This document shows positions 17,867 through 26,108 of a stretch of 64,000 nt of DNA, piece after piece; position 1 is the stretch's first letter; each line of letters starts with the position of its first letter. Position numbers and translations under genes: made by a program. The stretch spans positions 3,534,001 to 3,598,000 of the forward strand of contig CAWIKL010000001.1 of NCBI GenBank assembly GCA_963836665.1, given 5' to 3'. The notes below the pieces were generated by a model that worked only from the letters and a program-made list of their open reading frames with translations, did no database searches and was not told where the DNA came from. Source of the DNA: JAICSD01 sp963836665. GTDB taxonomy: Bacteria; Acidobacteriota; Vicinamibacteria; Vicinamibacterales; 2-12-FULL-66-21.

Positions 17867-18625
17867 CTACATCATCAAGTCGCCGCCATTGATATCGAGA
17901 GATGCGCCGGTGATGTAGCCGGCCTGCTCGGACGCGATGAAGCAGATGAGATCGGCGACCTCGCGCGCGGTGCCGAGGCGCGGGATCGGAAAAGTGCGCG
18001 CCAGCGCGTCGAGTTGCTCCGTCGAGGCAGTGTCACGGGTCAACTCGGTATCGATCATCCCCGGGCAGACCGCATTGACGGTGATTCCGTAGCGCCCCAG
18101 TTCCTTGGCGGCCGCCCGCGTCAATCCCAGCAGCCCGGTCTTCGACGCCGTGTAGTGTGCGCCGCCGAGCGTGCTGACCATCCGCCCGGCGGTGGACGAG
18201 ATGTTGACGACCCGGCCGTACTCCTGCCGCTTCATCGCGGGGAGCGCCGCCTGGATCAGCAGGAAGGGAACCGTCAAGTTCACCTCCAGGACCCGGCGCC
18301 ATTCGTCGGCGCTGATCTCCGCGAAGCGGGTGGTCATCGGCAGCGCCGCGTTGTTGATCAGGATGTCGATCCGGCCGAAGCGGTCGAGCGTCTGGCCGAC
18401 GATGGCCTCGGCGGCGCCGGCGGCGGCGATGTCGCCCGGAACGGCGACGGCGGCCGCGCCGATCGCCCGCGCCACCGCTTCGGCGCGGTCGCGGTCGCGG
18501 ACGTTGATCGCCACGGCGGCCCCGCGCTGGTGCAGGCGTGCGGCGGCGGCGCGGCCGAGACCGCGGGCCGCGCCGGTGACGAGCGCGACACGGCCGGTGA
18601 AATCACGCACGGTTTCATCGCTCAT
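17867..18625 (-). CDS. short-chain dehydrogenase/reductase (FabG-like)
   Basis: 252 residues with the classical SDR pattern: VTGAARGLG cofactor loop near residue 16, NNAA, catalytic Ser in VVNISSTAG, YTASK active site, and the IDTELT region after CPG. These enzymes reduce or oxidise carbonyl/hydroxyl groups with NAD(P)H. FabG-like architecture is clear but the substrate cannot be told; there are no other fatty acid genes nearby. The ATG at 18625 sits only 10 nt from a TATACT -10 box on the minus strand, so its leader is very short. It is divergent from the ATPase gene. Confidence 0.85.
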   Translation of the reverse strand: MSDETVRDFTGRVALVTGAARGLGRAAAARLHQRGAAVAINVRDRDRAEAVARAIGAAAVAVPGDIAAAGAAEAIVGQTLDRFGRIDILINNAALPMTTRFAEISADEWRRVLEVNLTVPFLLIQAALPAMKRQEYGRVVNISSTAGRMVSTLGGAHYTASKTGLLGLTRAAAKELGRYGITVNAVCPGMIDTELTRDTASTEQLDALARTFPIPRLGTAREVADLICFIASEQAGYITGASLDINGGDLMM

Positions 18626-18635
18626 GCGGACGGCG

Positions 18636-18678
18636 AGTATAGCCGCTTACGTCAAGAGCCGTAACGATTACGTATAAT
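18636..18678. promoter_or_regulatory. divergent promoter region, leaderless-type -10 boxes
   Basis: On the plus strand TATAAT at 18673-18678 ends 6 nt before the ATG at 18685, which places transcription start on or beside the start codon. On the minus strand TATACT at 18641-18636 ends 10 nt before the SDR ATG. A CGTAA...TTACG inverted repeat lies just upstream of the plus-strand box. Confidence 0.6.
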
Positions 18679-18684
18679 AGCGTA

Positions 18685-19839
18685 ATGCGCTCGAGCAACC
18701 CGTTCGTCTATGGCGAGGTGGTGACGGCGGCGGCGTTTACCGACCGCGACGAGGAACGCGCGCGCCTCGCCGGTGATCTCAGCGAAGGGCAGAAGGTCTT
18801 CCTCATCTCGCCGCGCCGCTACGGCAAGTCGTCGCTCATCCGCGGTGTGATGAAGGAGCTGGCCGCCGGCGGCGTCCTGACCGTCGAGGTGACCGTGGCC
18901 GCCTCGAGCTCGTACGTCGCCTTTCTCGAGTCCTACGCGCGCGCCCTGCTGCTGGCCGCCGACACCCCGGCGAGCGGGCTGCGCCGCTGGGCGTCGGAGC
19001 TGATCAAGGGTTTCCGTCCCGAGGTCCGCTTCGACGCGGCCGGCGGCGCCGCGCCGCGCGTCGCGCTGACTTTCCCTGGGGTACGGACGGCGCGCGACGC
19101 GGCGCGCCTGGCGGCCGACGTCTTCGCGCTGCCCGGGCGCATCGCCGAGGCGCGGCGCCAGCGGATGGCGATCGCCCTCGACGAGTTCCAGACCATCGCC
19201 GCCTTCGACGGCGGCAACGTCGAGCATGCGCTGCGCGCGGCGGTGCAGGAGCAGCGCGCCGTCGGCTACGTCTTCGCCGGCTCCGAGCCGTCGCTGATGG
19301 AGCGGATGCTGACGCCGCGCCGGCCGTTCTACAAGGCCGGCCCGGTCGTCCGCCTCGGCAAGATCGACGAACGGCTGTTCGCCACGTTTCTCGAGTCGAA
19401 GTTCGCGCGCAGCGGCATCCGCCCCGAGGACGGCCTCGGCGCCGCCATCGTCGAGCTCGCCGGCAACGTGCCCTACGACGTGCAGCGCCTCGCGCACGAA
19501 GCGTGGGACGACGTCCGCGCGGGCGGGCGGAAGACGGCGGGTCTCGAGGACCTGCACCTGACGCTCGGCCGGCTGCTCGACGAGCAGCACACGGTGTTCG
19601 AAGAAGCGTGGCAGCGGCTGACGCTGGCGCAGCGCGCCGTGCTGCGCGCCGTCGTGCTCGAGGAGGGACGCGAGCTGCTGTCGGCCGGCGTCCGCCTCCG
19701 CCACCGGCTGCCGGCGGCGTCGAGCGTGCAGGCGGCGCTGGCCGCGCTCGTCAAGCAGGACATCGTGATGAAGGACGCCGGGCGTTACTCGGTCAACGAC
19801 TCGCTCTATCGCGAATGGATGGCGCGCCGCACGCTGTAG
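18685..19839 (+). CDS. AAA/STAND-like ATPase with C-terminal winged helix
   Basis: 384 residues. Walker A reads SPRRYGKSSL (about 42-51) and Walker B MAIALDEF (about 162-169), with an arginine-containing sensor region after FAGSEPSLMERM. This is the archaeal-type/MNS-clade ATPase pattern (NPFVYGEVV start is typical). The C-terminus has a winged-helix look (AALAALVKQDIVMKDAGRYSVNDSLYREW). Such proteins are often linked to mobile elements or stress responses, but their role is generally unknown. No nuclease domain is seen. A TATAAT box 6 nt upstream of the ATG suggests a leaderless mRNA. Confidence 0.7.
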   Translation: MRSSNPFVYGEVVTAAAFTDRDEERARLAGDLSEGQKVFLISPRRYGKSSLIRGVMKELAAGGVLTVEVTVAASSSYVAFLESYARALLLAADTPASGLRRWASELIKGFRPEVRFDAAGGAAPRVALTFPGVRTARDAARLAADVFALPGRIAEARRQRMAIALDEFQTIAAFDGGNVEHALRAAVQEQRAVGYVFAGSEPSLMERMLTPRRPFYKAGPVVRLGKIDERLFATFLESKFARSGIRPEDGLGAAIVELAGNVPYDVQRLAHEAWDDVRAGGRKTAGLEDLHLTLGRLLDEQHTVFEEAWQRLTLAQRAVLRAVVLEEGRELLSAGVRLRHRLPAASSVQAALAALVKQDIVMKDAGRYSVNDSLYREWMARRTL

Positions 19840-19850
19840 CGCGCCTACGC

Positions 19851-19907
19851 GGTCGGGTTGATCGAGGTCAGGATGTCGGGGTCGGGTTGATCGAGGCCAG
19901 GGTGTCG
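19851..19907. repeat. 29-bp tandem duplication at the 3' end of the PilZ gene
   Basis: Two copies (19851-19878 and 19880-19907), period 29, differing at three positions (A/C, A/G and a tail base). Because 29 is not divisible by three, the copy nearer the gene's end is read out of frame. Confidence 0.8.
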
Positions 19908-20584
19908 ATGAAACGGTGCCAGCCCTGTTCGGCCAGCTCCGTGTTCTTGTGCAGCTGTCCGCCGCACCACATCACCCCGGCGGGCTCCCCAGGGCTCGGC
20001 ACCCGGACCCACATCCGCTGCACCGACACGCCCACGCCCATGAGCGGCACGCGCATGACGAAGTTCGGCGTCACCATGCGGCGGTCGCGTGGCATCTCGA
20101 GGCGGACGCCCTCGCGGCTGACGTCGATGATCTGCGACGCGACGCCGTTGACGGTCGCCGCGAACGGCTGGACCGAACGGCGCGGCGAGCGGCGCTCGGA
20201 GCGCGACTCCATCAGCGCCATCGTCACCGTACAGATGAAGATGGCGCGGTCGAGCGGCCGGTCGAGGAACATGATCTGCGGCCCCAGCGGCGCGCAGGCG
20301 CGGCCGGCGTCGGCGTCGCCGAGCACGATGACCGGTGTCTCGCGGACGCGGGCCAGGCCGAAGCCGCGCACGCCACCAGTGAGGATAAAGCCGGCGTCAG
20401 CGATGAGCAGATCGAAGGGCTGCGAGACGACCGTCTCGGCGGCGCTCTTGGCGGTGACGCGCGCGACCGGTTCGAAGTCCTCCGCGTCGAGCCACGCGGA
20501 CAGCAACTTGCTTTCGTCGGGGTTGGGGGTCGCGACGATGACCTGCTGGCGGAATCGCATAGCGGGCGATTCCGCCAGCAGCAA
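19868..20584 (-). CDS. receiver-like + PilZ domain protein
   Basis: 238 residues. Residues about 9-115 have a receiver-like fold (VIVATPNPDESKLLSAWLD, FDLLIADAGFILTGG, TPVIVLGDA), with the acceptor-like Asp present in LLIAD but the usual Lys not obvious. A PilZ domain follows (RRSPRRSVQPF as the RxxxR c-di-GMP loop, DVSREGVRLEMPRD for the DxSxxG motif). It should bind c-di-GMP and link it to output. The ATG at 20584 or 20560 could be the start. Its last codons lie in the 29-bp tandem repeat, so the C-terminus DTLASINPTPTS is repeat-derived. It lies downstream of the flotillin/PspA operon. Confidence 0.75.
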   Translation of the reverse strand: MLLAESPAMRFRQQVIVATPNPDESKLLSAWLDAEDFEPVARVTAKSAAETVVSQPFDLLIADAGFILTGGVRGFGLARVRETPVIVLGDADAGRACAPLGPQIMFLDRPLDRAIFICTVTMALMESRSERRSPRRSVQPFAATVNGVASQIIDVSREGVRLEMPRDRRMVTPNFVMRVPLMGVGVSVQRMWVRVPSPGEPAGVMWCGGQLHKNTELAEQGWHRFIDTLASINPTPTS

Positions 20585-20704
20585 GCGTGCCAGCAGTCTG
20601 GCCAGGGAAACCGCTCATTACAGCGGCAATTCCGTCACTATCCTGTTGGCCGCGTCGACGGGACTGTAACCGCACACATTCAGCGCGTCAAAAGCACACG
20701 GCTC

Positions 20705-20731
20705 GCACGCACACGCTGCAGAGCGTGCGCC
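20705..20731 (-). terminator. hairpin after pspA
   Basis: CACGCT / AGCGTG stem (extendable with one mismatch to 9 bp) around a GCAG loop, just 3' of the PspA-like gene stop at 20748. No T-tract, so termination strength is uncertain. Confidence 0.45.
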
Positions 20732-20747
20732 CGAGGGCGGCTGCCGG

Positions 20748-21416
20748 CTACGGGCGCGCCCGCCGCGTCTTCAGCCCCTCGAGCAGGCGGCCGATCTCGT
20801 CGTCTTTTTCCAGCTCCTCGAAGCGCCGATCGACGTCGCCGGCGACCAGTTCCGACTTGGCCTGACTCACCGCTTCGCTGCGCATCACCTTGCGCTGCAT
20901 GCGATCGAACCCCGCGGCGGGGCCGGTGCCGGTCATGACTAGCTGCGCGTCGCTGGCACGCTCGAGCGCCCGGGCGCGGCGGTGCTGCGCGATCAGGACA
21001 TCGCTCTTCTGCCGCGCCTCGACGAGCTTCTGCTCGAGCTGCTCGAGCGCGTGGCGCAGCGCATCGACCTGCTGCTTTTGGTCGGCGATCTGCTGCGCGT
21101 AGCCCTCGGCCATCCTGGTGAAGCTCTGATAGCGCTCGAGGGCGGCACGGGCCAGGTCGTCCTGCGTCTTGTCGACCGCCAGCTCAGCCTTGCGCATCCA
21201 TTCGGCGGCCTTGTCGGCCTGCTCCGCCTGCTTTTTCTGCAACAGATGGTGATCGGCCATCGAGATGGCGACCTGCGTCTTCACCTGCAGGAGCTGATTC
21301 TCCATGTCGAGGATCACCTGCTTGATCATCTTCTCCGGGTCTTCAGCCCGATCGATCAGATCGTTCAGGTTGGCGCGAATCAGCGTTGCAACGCGTTCCA
21401 GTACCTGCCATGTCAC
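20748..21416 (-). CDS. pspA: PspA/IM30-family membrane-stress protein
   Basis: 222 residues, entirely alpha-helical coiled coil as in PspA/Vipp1. Characteristic features are an amphipathic N-terminus (MTWQVLERVATLIRANLND), then LIDRAEDPEKMIKQ and long Gln/Glu/Ala heptad repeats to about residue 180. It binds anionic membrane lipids under envelope stress. The coding sequence overlaps the flotillin gene by 4 bp (21413-21416). The order XRE-NfeD-flotillin-PspA is a coherent membrane-stress operon. Confidence 0.9.
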   Translation of the reverse strand: MTWQVLERVATLIRANLNDLIDRAEDPEKMIKQVILDMENQLLQVKTQVAISMADHHLLQKKQAEQADKAAEWMRKAELAVDKTQDDLARAALERYQSFTRMAEGYAQQIADQKQQVDALRHALEQLEQKLVEARQKSDVLIAQHRRARALERASDAQLVMTGTGPAAGFDRMQRKVMRSEAVSQAKSELVAGDVDRRFEELEKDDEIGRLLEGLKTRRARP

Positions 21417-22843
21417 ACCCCCGCCGGCTTGTCGCCGAGCTTGCGCACTTTGGAAAGCAGGTCCGACATCGGGACGCCTGAGAGCGCCTCGACGAGCGCC
21501 GGCACCTGCGCGGCGATTTCGGTCATGTCGCTGGTTATCTTGTGCATCCCCGTGGATCCGCCGGCGCCGGTGGAGACGATGGTGATCTTGTCCACCTTGC
21601 TGAGCGGCGCCGCGAGCGCGGCCACGATCTCGGGCATCGACGTCAGCAGCTTGTCGATGACCGCGGCCTGGTTGTATTCCTGGAAGGCCTCGGCCTTGAC
21701 GTTCATCGCGCGCGCCTCGGCGTCTCCCTTTTTGAAGATGATGTCGGCCTCGGCCTCGCCGCGCATGCGCACGGCCGCCGCGGTGCCTTCGGCTTCGATC
21801 GACAGCCGGCTCTTCTCGGCCTCGGCCAACACCGAGATGCGCTGGCGCTCCATCTCGGCCTGCTTCAACACGGTCGCGATCAGTTCCTTTTCGCGGCGCA
21901 GGATCTCGGCCTCCTGGACCTTGATCTGCGCTTCGCGCTCGATTTGCTGCACGCGCACGGATTCGGCGACGACCTGCTGCTGCATGACGTTGGTCTGGAT
22001 CTCGTAGGCCTTGTCGGCCTGCGCTTCCTGCTTCTTCACCGTTTCCATGTAGGTGGCGCGCTTGATCTCGAGGTCGCGCTGCGCTTCCGCCTGCTTGGCC
22101 TGCGACAGCGTTTCGGCGAGGACGCGCTCCTGGTCGGCCTGCGCCCGGGCGACGGCCGATTCCCGCGTGGCCAGCGCCCGCTTGATCGCGGTGTCGCGGT
22201 CGGCCTCGGCAGCGGCGACGTCGGCGTCGCGCTTGATGCGGGCCACGTCGGGACGGCCCATGTTGACGATGTACTCGTTCTTGTCGCGGACTTCCTTGAT
22301 GGTGAAGGACACCACCTCGAGGCCCATCTTGTTCATGTCGTCGGCGCAGGTGCCGCGCATCCGCTCGGCCACCATCTCCGGTTCCTTGACGATCTGCTCG
22401 ACGGTGAGCTGGCCGATGATGCCGCGCAGGTGCCCTTCCATCACCAGCTTGATCAGGCTTTCACGCTGATCCGGCGTCTTGGTCAGGAACTGCTCCGCCG
22501 CCGTCTGGATCGACTGCACGTCGGACTTCACCTTGATCTGCGCCACCGCCTCGACGGTGACGGCCACGCCCTGCTTGGTGTAGAGATCCTGCGCCGGCGC
22601 GACGTCGAACGACATCAGCTCCAACGACAGGTCGCGGTACGACTCGATCATCGGGAAGATGACCGTGCCGTGGCCCTTGACGATGCGCGTGCCGCGGAAG
22701 CCGTAGACGATGAGGGCTTCGTGCGGGCCCGCCTTGCGGTACAGCGATGCCAGGAACGATCCGAGCAGCGCGATCGCCAGCACCATCAGTCCGACGATCA
22801 CCCAGAACTGGACACTCATGGCCTGAACACCCATTGCGAACAA
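21413..22843 (-). CDS. flotillin-like SPFH domain protein
   Basis: 476 residues. One membrane helix at about 10-32, then an SPFH domain (YRKAGPHEALIVYGFRG, IPMIESY-like IFPMIESYRDLSL, VAVTVEAVAQIKV, QFLTKTPDQRESLIK), then a long Ala/Glu/Arg coiled coil (about 230-400) and a hydrophobic tail. This is the FloT/YqiK flotillin pattern; it organises membrane microdomains. The start could be the ATG at 22843 or 22819. It follows the NfeD-like gene after a 61-bp gap holding REP-like repeats, and its 3' end overlaps pspA. Confidence 0.9.
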   Translation of the reverse strand: MFAMGVQAMSVQFWVIVGLMVLAIALLGSFLASLYRKAGPHEALIVYGFRGTRIVKGHGTVIFPMIESYRDLSLELMSFDVAPAQDLYTKQGVAVTVEAVAQIKVKSDVQSIQTAAEQFLTKTPDQRESLIKLVMEGHLRGIIGQLTVEQIVKEPEMVAERMRGTCADDMNKMGLEVVSFTIKEVRDKNEYIVNMGRPDVARIKRDADVAAAEADRDTAIKRALATRESAVARAQADQERVLAETLSQAKQAEAQRDLEIKRATYMETVKKQEAQADKAYEIQTNVMQQQVVAESVRVQQIEREAQIKVQEAEILRREKELIATVLKQAEMERQRISVLAEAEKSRLSIEAEGTAAAVRMRGEAEADIIFKKGDAEARAMNVKAEAFQEYNQAAVIDKLLTSMPEIVAALAAPLSKVDKITIVSTGAGGSTGMHKITSDMTEIAAQVPALVEALSGVPMSDLLSKVRKLGDKPAGV

Positions 22844-22852
22844 CCTCCTGTT

Positions 22853-22910
22853 GCGCCGGGCCCGCAGACCCGGCCTGCAACGCTGCCGGACCGACAGGTC
22901 CGGGCTACGA
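22853..22910. repeat. REP-like paired palindromes in the operon
   Basis: CCGGG...CCCGG with a 9-nt loop (about 22857-22875) and a perfect CCGGACC-GACA-GGTCCGG hairpin (22886-22903), followed by GGGCTACG. A related phrase (CCGGGCTACA) recurs near 53262. REP-like status is inferred from shape and recurrence. Confidence 0.55.
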
Positions 22911-23474
22911 TTCCGCCAGATCGCTCCACCGTTTCACCGACGCAATGCCGCGCTCGTATCCCGTCACCACGACTTCCGTGCCCTTGTCCATCGCGACGCC
23001 GTCGGCGCTGCGCGCGCCGCACGACTTGCGCGTGCCCCCCTGCGTGTAGACGAGCTCGCCGATGCCCCCGTGACGGATCGGCTGGGTCAGGCGGCCGAGC
23101 ACGCCGACCATGTCGTAGTCGGCGCTCATCATGTTTTCGTGCGGCGACCACAGCACCTTGGCCATCAGGAAGAAGACGATCGACGACCCGATCAACCCGA
23201 CCGGCACCGCGGCGACGAGCGCCGGCACCGTCAGCCAGCGGAACTGCGTCGTCAGGAGGTAGCCGGCGCCGCCGAACCAGGCGACGAAGGCGGTCAGCGT
23301 CGCGAAGTTGATCGGACCGAGGCCGTGCATGTGGCCGGTGTGCGCCGGCCCGATGTGCATGTGCGTCTCCCAGGGGAAATGCACGTGCATGTCGATGACG
23401 CCGAACGCGAACGACAACGCGCTCAGCACGAACCCGACGACGAAGCAGCCGAGAAAAATCACCGGCCAGTTCAT
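22905..23474 (-). CDS. NfeD/YuaF-like membrane protein
   Basis: 189 residues. Three hydrophobic segments: about 3-26 (VIFLGCFVVGFVLSALSF), 58-74 and 80-104. A His-rich loop (HVHFPWETHMHIGPAHTGHMHG) lies between the first two and may bind metal. The C-terminal ~65 residues look like the OB-fold of NfeD/YuaF proteins (TEVVVTGYERGIASVKRW). NfeD proteins partner with flotillins, and the gene is directly upstream of one. It overlaps the XRE gene by 4 bp. The His-rich loop is unusual for YuaF-type proteins. Confidence 0.65.
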   Translation of the reverse strand: MNWPVIFLGCFVVGFVLSALSFAFGVIDMHVHFPWETHMHIGPAHTGHMHGLGPINFATLTAFVAWFGGAGYLLTTQFRWLTVPALVAAVPVGLIGSSIVFFLMAKVLWSPHENMMSADYDMVGVLGRLTQPIRHGGIGELVYTQGGTRKSCGARSADGVAMDKGTEVVVTGYERGIASVKRWSDLAES

Positions 23475-23947
23475 TGACGTTCCTCCGGAAGGAGCGTTTC
23501 CGACAGGCGATCGACGAGGCCCGGCATCGAGATCATCTCGCCGAGCAGCACCAGGCAGCGCCGCGTGTCGGCATGCGCGGCGAGCCGCTCGAGCGCGGTG
23601 CCAAGCGCGCCATCGTGGGCAAAGCGCGACGCGCCGTCGAGCAGCCAGCGATCGAGCTTGGTCTCCGTCGACGCCACCTCGGAGGTGAGCTCGGTGTGAA
23701 ATCCCGGGGGGTCGCTGACCAGGTAGCCGGGATGCACCTTGAAAAAGCGCGCCAGCAGTTGCCGCGACTCGTTGGAGAGGTGCTTCCGGGATCCTTTCTC
23801 GATGAGCGAGAGATAGGACTGGCTAATGCTCTCCTTCAGCTCGGCCTTGATCGTCCGCACCAGTTCCGCCTGGGTCAGTTCGCGGCCGAGGCCACGCAGG
23901 TCCCCCTCGAGTTGCCGTAGCTGCCGAAGCTTCTGGGCAAGCGTCAT
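23471..23947 (-). CDS. XRE-family transcriptional regulator
   Basis: 158 residues. The ATG at 23947 is chosen because the upstream extension is low-quality sequence with no ribosome site. Residues about 5-75 form an XRE helix-turn-helix region (LTQAELVRTIKAEL, SISQSYLSLIEKGSRKHL, LLARFFKVHPGYLVSDPP). The C-terminal part is a helical bundle that may sense stress. As the first gene of the XRE-NfeD-flotillin-PspA unit it is probably its local regulator, comparable with the ClgR-PspA arrangement in actinobacteria. A partial palindrome lies just upstream of the start. Confidence 0.8.
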   Translation of the reverse strand: MTLAQKLRQLRQLEGDLRGLGRELTQAELVRTIKAELKESISQSYLSLIEKGSRKHLSNESRQLLARFFKVHPGYLVSDPPGFHTELTSEVASTETKLDRWLLDGASRFAHDGALGTALERLAAHADTRRCLVLLGEMISMPGLVDRLSETLLPEERQ

Positions 23948-23954
23948 TGCAATC

Positions 23955-23972
23955 TGTAATGTATGTATCACA
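23955..23972 (-). promoter_or_regulatory. candidate XRE operator
   Basis: The sequence TGTGATACATACATTACA on the minus strand is an imperfect palindrome (12 of 18 positions symmetric), 8 nt upstream of the XRE start codon in an AT-rich patch. It is a plausible autoregulatory site. Confidence 0.35.
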
Positions 23973-24032
23973 AATTGAAAAGACCGGTCAAGTCGGTCCA
24001 CGACGGCCCGAAATCGAGGGGACGTCTGCCTC

Positions 24033-24761
24033 TCAGTTTTGTGCCGGAATGAATTCCCTAAAAGAGATGCGCCAATCCGTAGCGTGGCGTCGTGCCGCGA
24101 CAGCCATTCGATGCACTGGCGTCGGCATGAATTGCGCAAACTGCCAGCTTGTCGCATCGTCGGGGATGGAGGGGGCGAAACGGATGCGCGGCGACCCGGC
24201 GTCTTCGACGAGCATCGTGAAGCCGTCGAGCGGTAAGGTCAGGCCGAGGCCGCGCGCCTTGATGTAGGCCTCTTTCAGTGTCCAGTAATCGTAGAAGCGC
24301 ACGGCCTGCGCCTGCTCGGGCAGCGCGCCGAGCGCGTCGGCTTCCTCTGCCGAGAAAAACCGGCGGGGCAGATTGGGCGAGATGCGCCGGTCCACGCGTT
24401 CGACGTCGACGCCGATCTCCGGTTCCGGCGCGATCGCGCACGCCACCGCGCCGGGCGTGTGCGAGAGGTTGAAGCAGAATCCCGTGCCCCCCGGACGGCT
24501 CAGCGACGGCCTCCCGTAGCGATCCGTTTCGAACGCGCACGACGCGGCATCGACGCCGAGGTAGGCCGCGACGAGGGACCGGATGGTGCCGCGGGTGACC
24601 AGGAAGAGATGCCGGTCCTTCTCGAACCTGAATCGATCATGACGCGCGCGCTCGTCCGGAGCCATCATCGCGGCATAGCGGGCGAGCGTCCCCGGGTCAC
24701 GCACCTCGTCGCTGCGCACGAACCAAACGTGCACCTCACCCGAAACCAATGAATCCATCAT
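24033..24761 (-). CDS. 4'-phosphopantetheinyl transferase (Sfp type)
   Basis: 242 residues. The two-domain Sfp pattern is clear: FNLSHTPGAVACAIA, then IGVDVERVDRR with metal-binding Asp/Glu, FFSAEEADAL and WTLKEAYIKA (Glu-Ala-Tyr-Lys). It transfers phosphopantetheine from CoA to acyl, peptidyl or aryl carrier proteins. No carrier protein, PKS or NRPS gene is in this window, so it probably serves a distant pathway or fatty acid synthesis. Two adjacent ATGs (24761, 24758) could start it. It follows the AlkA-like gene with only 20 bp between and is probably transcribed with it. Confidence 0.85.
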   Translation of the reverse strand: MMDSLVSGEVHVWFVRSDEVRDPGTLARYAAMMAPDERARHDRFRFEKDRHLFLVTRGTIRSLVAAYLGVDAASCAFETDRYGRPSLSRPGGTGFCFNLSHTPGAVACAIAPEPEIGVDVERVDRRISPNLPRRFFSAEEADALGALPEQAQAVRFYDYWTLKEAYIKARGLGLTLPLDGFTMLVEDAGSPRIRFAPSIPDDATSWQFAQFMPTPVHRMAVAARRHATDWRISFREFIPAQN

Positions 24762-24781
24762 CCTTGGTCCTTGAGTGTGGA

Positions 24782-25397
24782 TTAAGGATTCTCGAGGCTT
24801 CTCCAGAGGTACCAGCACGCGACGGTGCGGTAGGGTCGCCACGCTTCGCCGATTTTGCGGATGCGATCGGGCTTCGGGCGCTTTCGCAAGCCATAGAGGC
24901 GCTGGATGGCGTTGACGATGCCGAGGTCGTCCACGGGGAGGACATCGGGCCGGTGCAAGCGGAACATGAGAAACATCTCCGCCGACCAGCGCCCGAGTCC
25001 TTTGACCTTGACGATCGCCTCGATGACCTGTTCGTCGGTGAGCTCGTGCAGCGAGTGGACGGGCAATTCGCGGTTCAGCACCTTGGTGGCCAGATCGCGC
25101 AAGTACAGCGGTTTTCTGGCGGCTCAAGCCGACCGCGCGCAGTTGTTCGTCGGTCAGGGTGAGAAGCCCCTTGGGTGTCACGCCACGAGGCATCAACGCG
25201 ACGAGTCGGCCATGAATCGTCGCAGCGGCCTTGGTCGAAATCTGCTGCGACGTAATGGTCCGTACCAGCGCAGGGAACGGGTCGGCGGGTGGCGTATCGA
25301 GCAGTGATCGGGTGCGGTGTTTGCGGATCACGGGCGCGAGGATCGGATCGCGGCGCATCAGCAGGCGTCGCGCCCGGGCGAACTCGTCGGGTGTCAT
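24782..25397 (-). CDS. DNA-3-methyladenine glycosylase (AlkA/HhH-GPD), frameshifted
   Basis: The joined protein is 205 aa. The N-terminal half (TPDEFARARRLLMRRD, TITSQQISTKAAATIHGRL) lies in one frame from ATG 25397; the C-terminal half (LRDLATKVLNRELPVHSL, VKGLGRWSAEMFLMF, LPVDDLGIVNAIQRLYGL) lies in another. They join at 25106, where one extra C is present. The HhH motif and the catalytic Asp (LPVDDLG) are both intact in the second half. Enzymes of this type excise alkylated bases such as 3-methyladenine. Without correction the gene is broken; the excellent homology on both sides suggests a sequencing indel or a very recent mutation. A TACACT box lies 10 nt before the start. Confidence 0.75.
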
Positions 25398-25407
25398 GGC
25401 CGCGTAG

Positions 25408-25413
25408 AGTGTA
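25408..25413 (-). promoter_or_regulatory. -10 box close to AlkA-like start
   Basis: TACACT on the minus strand ends 10 nt before the ATG at 25397, giving a predicted leader of only a few nucleotides. No strong -35 is seen. Confidence 0.35.
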
Positions 25414-25546
25414 GCGTGTGGGCGCTACGGCGAAGCGCGGGCGTGAGACGCGCGCAGGGGAAAGGAGCGCTCTGCCCCCACCGGAGGGATCGGAGTGCCG
25501 GGGCCGCTGCGTGCTCCGCCGCTAGGCAGCGCGACCCCTCACCCCG

Positions 25547-25867
25547 CTATTCCTCTGTGTCCGACGACATCCGTTCCGAGCCGTAACTGCCGACGAGGCT
25601 GCCCCGATCGCCACCCATCAGGTCGCTGCGGTCGCGATCTATCGCGATTGCGCGCTCGCTGCCGCTGCTGGCGTCCATTGGCCCGCCCTGCTGCTCGCGG
25701 CGCCGGCGATGGCTCGCGATGCCGCCCTTACGGCCAGCGTCGCGCGCCTCTTCGCTCGTCCACTCGTGCGCCGTTCCCTTCTGATGCGCCGCCTTACCGC
25801 CCTTGCTGGCGATCTCGCGCTGCTTAGCCCGATCCATCGATGCGAATCCGCGATCTTCCTTGGCCAC
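25547..25867 (-). CDS. KGG-repeat stress-type protein
   Basis: 106 residues, very hydrophilic. It has KGG motifs (ASKGGKAAH, DAGRKGGIAS) separated by a Trp-containing linker, the pattern of GsiB/YciG-type stress proteins. The C-terminal part is Asp/Ser/Arg-rich. The GTG start at 25867 is chosen for the ideal GGAGGAGG site 8 nt upstream; a start further out would put this site inside the gene. Function in stress tolerance is family knowledge; no regulator site is recognised, although the 25930-25980 stretch upstream is AT-rich. Confidence 0.75.
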   Translation of the reverse strand: MAKEDRGFASMDRAKQREIASKGGKAAHQKGTAHEWTSEEARDAGRKGGIASHRRRREQQGGPMDASSGSERAIAIDRDRSDLMGGDRGSLVGSYGSERMSSDTEE

Positions 25868-26108
25868 GTTGATGCCTCCTCCCCCGGGTAGAGGGTTCAG
25901 AGACAACGGACTGCAACGGATGTGCCCTCTAATTTATTGAATCGACATAACTTATAAAGAGAAGCCCTTGCGCAAAAGAGGGCGAATTCTTGCCACGATC
26001 CGGCAATCGGGACCTCATGACGCTCCTGCCGGTGCGGCCGAGTGGTCATCGGCCGACCTGAAAGAGGAACGTGTCTACTCTGCCGTTTCCGGCGCCCGTA
26101 TGTAAGAG

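Noticed and set aside
17849..18664. Plus-strand continuation of the exported gene's frame
   Set aside because: After the frame break at about 17720 it only reads antisense to the intact SDR gene; real homology continues in another frame and ends at 17848.
21542..23311. 589-codon open frame on the plus strand
   Set aside because: Antisense to the flotillin and NfeD genes; composition is Leu/His/Asp-rich as expected from a shadow of coiled-coil codons.
24762..25102. A fused glycosylase-transferase protein of 454 residues
   Set aside because: Produced by the indel at 25106; the middle part is an out-of-frame reading of AlkA sequence.
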